This document shows, one piece after another, positions 39,241-46,000 of a stretch of 46,000 nt of DNA. Origin of the DNA: Chara braunii. Lineage: Eukaryota; Streptophyta; Charophyceae; Charales; Characeae. The notes under the pieces were generated by a model. It saw only the letters and a program-made list of their open reading frames with translations, was not told the DNA's origin and made no database searches. A program made the translations under genes and the position numbers. The DNA lies in NCBI GenBank assembly GCA_003427395.1, contig BFEA01000077.1, positions 1,241,419 through 1,287,418 on the forward strand, given 5' to 3'. How positions within the stretch are numbered: the first letter of the stretch is position 1; the number at the start of each line of letters is the position of its first letter.

Positions 39241-41525
39241 CCTAATATGCCTTAATAAGGGGATTGCTCTGCGACCGCCTGCAAACAACCCAGGCCAGCA
39301 GGGCTGTGCTGGCTGTAGCCAAGCTGCAAAACTGGGCGCTTTGTTTGCGACTACTAAACCTTGCTGTTACTTGTGTAAGGTACATTACATCCCGGGCCGC
39401 TCTATGCCTGCGATTCAGAATCTGCGAAGATGAAGAAATTCACTTTTTCGATCTGGTCGATAATGTCGATTTGGTTGACGCAACTTGACAGAGTTAAGCT
39501 GCAAGTACCTGCACACGGTGGCTGAATCTGTGCGCCGCACAGGTCCATATGCATTTGAATCAGAGCCTCCCCAGAGGGGGCCTAAGACCCCCTGGGGTAC
39601 TGGTGGTTTAAGACTCATTGACAAGTGAACGTAGAGAAGGGTCCAGTTTTCCACTAGCCAGGCTAACGTCAATGTCGTCGAGGTAAATGACACGTGTAGA
39701 TGTACTGGGATGAGGACCTCAGGAGTCAGGACCCACTTGAACAGATCACGAGGTAGTGGTCGCCATAGGCCCTCAGTGGGTATCAACAGACGTCCCTCAA
39801 TCCATGCAAGTGGGACCTCATCGCTGAGAGAATGATGGAGGTGAAAATTTTGTAAACGCAGACAGAAGGGATGCACATTAGCTCCGGAGCTGCTGAGTTT
39901 GAACATGCAAACATGTGAAGATTCTCTTCGCTAACTCGACCACGCAACTGCTGCCAGCATATTAATAACCGTTTCAACTACATTTGTTTTCAGATGATCT
40001 GTTCCAGCCCCGACCAACTGGCAAGGGGATTGGACGTGTGTGCAGATCGTGTCGCTGTGTGGCCGCCCAAACGGAGGTTGTTGCTGAATGCAAAACATGG
40101 ACATGCATGCATGCAAAAAAAAAAAAAAAAAAAAAAAAAAAGACTGACAAAGGAACCCCCAGGCCCCAGGGAACAACAAAAGAAGTGAAGATCACACTGT
40201 AGTGAGTCTAGTGACTGTACCATTCACTTAGAATGTTCAAACTAACACTGTCTGTAGTTCTGTAGTTTCTAAACAACAAGACCCACTTCGATGTTTAATC
40301 TGGGACCCCATGGTAGCGCGCGTTAGCGCTGTCTCCATGGAAGTATCGGGTGGCACGTGCGCGCGCGTCGCGAGTGCTGATGCTGATTTGGGCGCGCACT
40401 TCCGGGGGTGTGCGCGGTTGTGGTTGGCGCGCAAGGTGCGCTGCTGGCAGGTTGGGTGAGTTCCCATGGCGGCTCAATCACGCGTTGCTGGCTGAATGGG
40501 CGCAGGCATCTCGTGTTGCTTGCTACCGTGGCTGGGGGGAGTGCGTGAGATGCCAAGGATGCACGCGTGGCATGCTAGCGCGAGCTTCGTCGCGCCGACA
40601 CATCAGCACTGACGAGGCGGCAACGTTTGATAGGAATGGAGTAGGCGTTGACTGTCGGCGAATGGGCTAAATCTTCAGGAGTTGCGAAAACGGAAAGTGG
40701 ATGACAACAATATGTTTACACCGCTTTACTTACTATTTCTTGTCTTTTGAAAGCACCACTGGTGCCATCTCTCCGCTTTGTGCTTCATGTGAGCGATGCT
40801 GCGGGTCAGCATGCCATATGGAGGGGAGTGAAGCTTTCTTTCGAAGCTTTGCTTCAGGAGTGATCACTCACGCTCTTCATCTTGCTAATTTGGGTGGAGG
40901 GGGTCGGCGCGGCGCAAGAAGGAGAAGAGCAGAGTGTGTCCGATGGGGTGGGAGGAGGATTGACGGGAGTTACTAAGTGGGAGGTCATTGTACGGAGTTC
41001 GTCGTCTGCTGGTTGGCCGTTTCACTTCCTCCGTCGTGAGAAACTCTGCATTTGCAGGGAGGTGTAATCATCGACATTGTCTTCATCAGCATCAGCATCC
41101 TTAGGAGGTACTGTCATCATTGTTGAAGTCTTCTGCATCGGCATTGTCTTCATCAGCATCATCATCTTTAGGCGGTATCGTCATCGTTAAAGTCATCATC
41201 ATCATCATCAGCAGCATTATCAACCTCACCACCAGCTAGTCTTCCTTCTCACTTGCTCCTTTGTACCCTCCACCTTTTTCCCTCCAACTCTCTTTCCCTT
41301 CTCTCGTTTCTCTCTTCTTGTTTCTTGTCCCCTGATCTACCCCGATTGCTACTTCAATACTGGGAGTTCTGCGCGCTGATTTCGAGATATTCAGTGTAAG
41401 AAGTGGCGGGGGGGAAGGATTGGGGGAGAGGAGGCGCATAATGGGGGAAAGTATTGGGGAGAATAGGGATAGAGGGGAGGGAAAGGGGGAGAGGGGGGGG
41501 GAGGTGGAGGAGGAGAAGGAGAAGC
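39241..41525. other. Intergenic stretch, CpG-rich island near 40310-40690
   Basis: No recognisable gene. A minus-strand open frame of 163 codons at 39415-39906 has no known motif and a length expected occasionally by chance. An A run lies at 40116-40141. Bases 40310-40690 are rich in GCGCGC and CACGTGCGCG words and would be a candidate promoter island, but no gene start could be attached to it. Confidence 0.45.
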
Positions 41526-41627
41526 AGAAGAAGAAGAAGAAGAAGAAGAAGAAGAAGAAGAAGAAGAAGAGGGGAGAGGGAGAGAGGGGGGGGGGGGAAG
41601 GAGGGAGGGGGAGGGGAGAGGGGGAGG
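41526..41627. repeat. Uninterrupted purine tract with GAA repeat
   Basis: About 100 bases of only A and G: a GAA run to about 41570, then G-rich (GAGGGAGAGAGG and long G runs). It is preceded by about 120 bases of nearly pure purine. Such tracts can form triplex DNA. The Lys/Glu/Gly-rich frames here are not genes. Confidence 0.85.
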
Positions 41628-41871
41628 CTAACTGTGGCAATTTGGTAATTGGTATTTTTTCCACGATCGTCTCTTAGGTAAGTTGTCATATCTATCTCTT
41701 TTTTTTGCGCGTTTTTTCTAACAGTAGTATTTAGGTATTCAGTTTTTTCTTCAGGTCGTTTCTATCTTATACGAGTAATCATAATCTTGGCCAATATCGT
41801 TTTTCTATCATCTTTAATTAATTTCTTGATTAATATCTGGACTTATTCTCGTCTATTCCTATGCTGGTATC
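41628..41871. other. AT-rich spacer
   Basis: Nothing recognised; T runs near 41699 and 41872. Confidence 0.5.
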
Positions 41872-42000
41872 TTTTTTTTTTTTTTAAAGAGGGCCCAGTG
41901 CCCAAGGCTGATATTATCCATAAGAAGATTGAGGCTGGGGTCCTCACAGTCTACCCGGAGTGACCAAAACAAACTTTCTGAGAACCGGGCTCAGCATCCC
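41872..42000 (-). repeat. SINE-like copy, second subfamily, minus strand
   Basis: On the minus strand from 42000: GGGATGCTGAGCCCGGTTCT, GACTGTGAGGACCCCAGCCT, ATATCAGCCTTGGGCACTGG, then an A tail (T run 41872-41885). It aligns over its whole length with 43304-43435. Confidence 0.8.
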
Positions 42001-43303
42001 TCATAAACCTGATGATGATCATGATTCTAATGATAATGATTAAAAAAATCAGCACCATTTCCTGTTTAATCAATCTGGAAGGTAGATTTCTAGTCAATGT
42101 ACGTTCCTGTATGGTACTCTTAATACCAAAATCCTATTTGAAATCATTATTTACTAATTAATTTTTCCCTCTTCACTTCCTCAAAAAAGGTTACAGTGGG
42201 ACTGGTTTTCTCTGTGGATTTTCTAAGGTTGGTTTTATTCATAGTTCTAGTTTTATTGGGTATTCATGAAATGACTTGATATCAATATTCTACATGCACG
42301 TTTTTTTATGTGAGTTGCTTTTCTTTCCCGGCTGGCCAATTAGTGTTCTGTCGAAATTGGTGGTATGGTATTATAGGAGGGGGGAGCAGTGCTCTGCAGG
42401 GGTGTCACATGGAGGGAGGTGACGCCCTGAAGAGGGTATGTGCAGATGTTGAGGGATGCTCTATTCTGGGGTTGGGGTAGATAGCCTCAGCGGGGGCAAA
42501 ATAGGGCAAGGGGTCTGCAGAGACATTCTTTTGGTGGGAACTGAATGTCTCTGGGAATATAGCGAGGAAGAGAGGGACTGTTCCAAGTTGGGTCCGAAAG
42601 GGAGGGCCTATATTTTAGGACTGTTTTCGGCGGAGGCAATGAAGGGACAGGGGGGAAATGAGTAGGGGGGGAAAGGGAGGAGACTCTCAAAAGTTCGAAT
42701 TACTAAGTCTTCAATCCACAATGTAGTGCTACGCACATCCTGGGAGACAGACGGCTGTCTTTAAAGATCCAGGATTAGCGTAGTACTCTTCTGATAAATC
42801 ATCATCATCATCATCATCATTAGTATCATCTCTCTTCTGTTTTTTTGGATTCTGGTAACATTTAGCCTTCGTCCTTAGCTGGGGAATAGGTGCTCAGAGA
42901 TGGTATAATCTGGACTGAGGTCAACAGAGTTGCTCTGTTCTGTGCCCCTGGTTCGCTGATGCCAGAACAACGCTGGCCGGAGCTGGGGTGTCGCCCTGTA
43001 ACCTGCAGATCGCAGGAGTGTGAGGCCTTGTAGAGAGATCTGGGTGTTGCCGAGGGAGGAAGGCAATTCAGTGGTGAATCAGGGGGGGCTGCTAGGCGGT
43101 GAGAAGAGTTCAGCAATGTGAGATGCTGGTTAGGATAGTATTGTTTCTGAGTATCTCTTGTCTGGTATAGGGAAGGAGAGGTGTTAATCTAGGTTTGGGG
43201 GGCCAGAAGAGATGATATAGTTTAATAGTATCACAATCATCTATAGTGTCAGCATCTTATTTGGATCATTAGGATCATCAGGTTCGTTGTCATTATTATA
43301 GGA
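42001..43303. other. Intergenic stretch, no gene seen
   Basis: Contains short CAT-type repeats near 42799-42825 and G-rich stretches at 42640-42680. No open frame with protein character. Confidence 0.55.
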
Positions 43304-43435
43304 GGGATGCTGAGTCCGGTTTGCAGTGAATTTTGGTTCGGTCTCTCCGGGCAGACTGTGAGGACCCCGGCCTCATTATTTTCATTCGGAATATCAGCCT
43401 TTGGCACTGGGCCTTATTAAGAAAAGAAAAAAAAA
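43304..43435 (+). repeat. SINE-like copy, second subfamily
   Basis: GGGATGCTGAGTCCGGTTTG, CAGACTGTGAGGACCCCGGC, ATATCAGCCTTTGGCACTGG, then an A-rich tail to 43435. With the copy at 41872-42000 it defines a unit of about 130 bases including the tail. Identity is roughly three quarters by eye. Confidence 0.8.
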
Positions 43436-43677
43436 CGTCAAGTGGTAGCAGCACTTCATGATGCCTTGAGTGAAGTTCAGTCAGATGCTCTAAGATAGTC
43501 AAAGTCAATGAATGAATGAAATGTGAAAGGCGGTCTTTATACGTCTTTAATTTAGTTGATTGGCAATTGTTGTGGACTATGAAGGACCTTTAAGAAGTTT
43601 GAGGTACTAGATTGAAGCCTTCAAAGTTGAAACAAAGAAGAATGTCAAGACGTTTGTCGAGGAGTTCCAACAATTTC

Positions 43678-43763
43678 CATGTGGACCATGTGGGGACCAT
43701 GTGGAGTCGTGGACCATGTGGGGACCATGGGGAGCATGTGGACCATGTGGACCATGTGGTGTC
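43678..43763. repeat. GGACCATGTGG minisatellite
   Basis: Seven or so imperfect units of GGACCATGTGG, 9 to 15 bases apart. No coding frame of note. Confidence 0.8.
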
Positions 43764-44815
43764 CACTGTCCAGACTCCATAGGATGAAGGTCTGTGAAGT
43801 GTGTTTGTAGAATTCAGTTAATGAGGAGTGGGGACTAACGAATCAAAGTTATCAGGGCTAAGGAGTCGGGACTGAGGACTGTACCAGTCGCTTACCTTCT
43901 AGTACGCAGCCACATGGCCTGAAGGCTGAAGGTGGGTTAAAACAGGCAATGTCAGTCATTGTCAGACACAGACAGCGACCATATTACGACTACGAGAGAA
44001 AAAAATAATTTCATTAATAGACACACTTGCCATCTGATTCATTCAAGTTGATTCAACCTGTCTGGGACTTGATTCCGGTAACCGGAAGTGATAATTAATT
44101 CAATTAAGGTGAAGTTCAACGCTGGTCGCTGTTGATCCTCCTCCCTCCCACCGTCCTGACATATGTCCACGACTCCACGGTGATGCATGCAGAATAATGT
44201 TGCCCAATACATTGTACTTGCAGTGTTGCTGCAATAAGAGGGAAAACGGTTAAGACTCGTTGAGTACATGTCCTATTCTTCTTGTTCTTTTCTTTTCTTT
44301 TTTCCGTTACATGTCCTATTCTGATGTCTAAGACGATGCTTTTAAGAAACTAGCGGCATCAGATTCCGCGTATGAGAGGGAGTATCCCCTGCAATGTTTA
44401 TGGCTCAGAAACACTGGAAGCATTATCTTCATGCCAAGTTGAACTTCATGGTGGACATTTTCAAATCCAGTCTGAGTCTGTAATACTACGTATGGCCATG
44501 AGGCACCCCAGTGCATAAAGACACGAGTCACAAAACTCCCCCTTTCTGATCATGCACTGATATTATGGTTTACTTCACCCTCATTCATAAGAAAGGGCAT
44601 CATAGAGAAGTCTAAACCACCAGTACTTTTGAGTCTTGACCCTCCCCTTGCTAAGCCTGGAAGGCTGGAAACACCCTGCTTGCCAAGAAAAAACGGACCG
44701 GATTGGGACTCCTTGCGTCTGGCGCCGCCGCCCGTGTAGTCCCCCCGACTCCCCCGTACGTCGTAAGGAGGGAGGGGGGGTCTACGTGCGGCCCGTGCGT
44801 ACGGACGTACGAGGG
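43764..44815. other. Intergenic stretch, no gene seen
   Basis: Holds the phrase AAACCACCAGTACTTTTGAG near 44606, shared with 31141 and (inverted) 39595. From 44720 the sequence becomes CpG-rich. Confidence 0.5.
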
Positions 44816-44887
44816 TCGGCTTAGTGGAGCAAAATAGCGGCGGGCCGTACGCACGGGGACGGCCCGTACGGATTTCCGCTAAGCTGA
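44816..44887. repeat. CpG-rich imperfect hairpin with CGTACG palindromes
   Basis: TCGGCTTAGTGG at 44816-44827 and CCGCTAAGCTGA at 44876-44887 are inverted copies (10 of 12). Inside, CCGTACG and CGTACGG form a second pair of arms. The self-complementary hexamer CGTACG occurs about five times between 44755 and 44870. Confidence 0.6.
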
Positions 44888-45656
44888 CCCACAAAACTTT
44901 TGGCGCATGAACAGCTGAATCAGAGAAAAATGGCTGGGCGAAGCACTAGTAGACTAAGTGGTTTAATGTGGTTGTTCTAACTTGTTGATGCATTAATATG
45001 AAGAAGAGTTGACTTTGTCACTTCTCCAGTTCCTATGTCACTATGTGCTATTTCACTATAGCTACAAAGTTGGGCATAACAGAAGGCATATGTCAGAAGA
45101 TCATGGATGCCAATGCATCATGCCATTGCAGGAGACAATATCCTGATTCCTGTATGAGATCAATACATGCGGTAACATGCCCCAAGAACAATGATAAAAT
45201 TGTTAGACTGTTAGACTGTGTTAGTGGGGAGTATAAAATTGTAAAAGGATTACTGCTCCTTAGTAAAGATGGGCTAGAATGATCGGCACTCGGTAACGAA
45301 ACGCCGCTCTGGCACTTGGGCAAAGTTTGGAGCGCGTGGGAATCCGCCTCGGCAAAAAGAGACTTGGACATAGCGGCATGATAGTGGTGGTTCAAGTCTT
45401 CAAGACTCTTCTTATTCCTTACGAACTCGGTGAATCGAATAGTCATGGACTTCATAGATGCACTCATTGACATCAAGAATGGTTGTAGACATATACGTCA
45501 GCGCAGAACGGATTCCTATGTACGATCATCCTTCCTCGTGAGGTCATTACGGCGAGGATTACGCACCTCTAGGACAACGACAGTATTGTTACCGGAGAGT
45601 ACAAAATGGGAAAGGGATTAAAAGAAGAGTCGGCTTCCTGGGTCCTGTACTGTGTA
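44888..45656. other. Intergenic stretch, no gene seen
   Basis: Short open frames only; none has a recognisable motif. Confidence 0.5.
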
Positions 45657-45659
45657 ACC

Positions 45660-45785
45660 GTGTGAATGCGCCGAACGCGCGTTCACGTTCGAACACGCGC
45701 GTTCAAACGGCCGGGGGGCGCGTTCAATCACGTTCAAATGCGCTACGCGCCACATGGCGCGAAGTTTTTGAACGCTGCCCGCCCA
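45660..45785. repeat. CpG-rich cluster of GTTCAA/GAACG palindromes
   Basis: GAACGCGCGTTC (45673-45684) and GTTCGAAC (45687-45694) are perfect palindromes. They are followed by GAACACGCGCGTTCAAAC, GCGCGTTCAATCACGTTC and TTTGAACGC. The words are variants of CGCGTTCAA in both orientations. Confidence 0.6.
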
Positions 45786-45950
45786 TCCTTGTGCGCGCAC
45801 GGGGGACTACAGGTGGGGCACTTGTTTCTTCAAATATACATTTCCTATAATTCCATCAATTTCCATGTTCTAGCGGTAGATTCATTCGATTTTGCTCATC
45901 CTATGCAAGTAGCGTGCCGCCAGCCCCCCGGGGTTGGAGACTTACCTGTT

Positions 45951-45956
<6 letters not shown>

Positions 45957-46000
<44 letters not shown>
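45957..46000. repeat. CT microsatellite cut by the window end
   Basis: Pure CT repeat from 45957 to the last base; its true length is not visible. Confidence 0.95.

Noticed and set aside
39415-39906. 163-codon minus-strand frame
   Set aside because: No recognised motif, overlaps a dispersed repeat phrase, and a frame of this length is expected once or twice by chance in 46 kb read in six frames.
40350-40670. 106-codon plus-strand frame in the CpG-rich island
   Set aside because: Composition-driven (Arg/Ala/Gly/Cys) with no domain; kept only as a possible island, not a gene.
41236-41689. Pro/Ser/Phe- and Lys/Glu-rich frames
   Set aside because: Produced by the purine tract on either strand.

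Overview
This window is eukaryotic nuclear DNA from the green-plant lineage. It is almost entirely transposable-element sequence and I see no convincing host gene. The evidence is two large decayed Ty3/Gypsy-type LTR retrotransposons (one with a tRNA-Asp primer site typical of plant elements), a non-LTR (LINE) fragment with a plant-type reverse-transcriptase zinc-binding domain, several short A-tailed repeats, abundant microsatellites and scaffold gaps. My best guess is a charophyte alga such as Chara, but that rests on general resemblance and not on a search.

Layout. 1-4382: intergenic repeats, a LINE ORF2 C-terminal fragment (1377-2168), short SINE-like copies, and a 93-bp duplication around a single N that looks like an assembly join. 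4383-20048: element 1, about 15.6 kb, plus strand. In order it has the end of a candidate 5' LTR, a tRNA-Asp primer site, a leader, a 4.3-kb region of extra open frames before gag, gag, protease, RT, RNase H and integrase with a GPY/F end, then 3.5 kb of non-coding GC-rich 3' DNA holding a 41-bp tandem array, and an LTR-end remnant. The extra region contains a module of about 120 aa present three times, alternating with a second type of frame that begins with ATG at each junction.

20049-20625: short retroposed repeats. 20626-35785: element 2, about 15 kb, plus strand. It has two diverged 2.3-2.7-kb LTRs, each with a TATA box and each carrying the same conserved open frame, an initiator-Met-type primer site, gag, protease, RT, RNase H, a PHD-type zinc finger, integrase, and a degenerate extra frame downstream of pol. 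A 250-N gap and minisatellites lie in its 3' part. 35786-46000: intergenic DNA with A-tailed short repeats, long GT/CT microsatellites, a purine tract and two CpG-rich palindrome clusters.

Both elements are dead. Many in-frame stops sit where Ty3/Gypsy pol proteins have Trp, Gln or Arg and fit single C-to-T or G-to-A transitions, and element 2 has also lost two integrase catalytic acids in the same way. The points most worth following are the frame inside the LTRs of element 2, the PHD finger between RNase H and integrase, and the triplicated module upstream of gag in element 1. All coordinates of decayed parts are approximate, and homology statements are from reading by eye.
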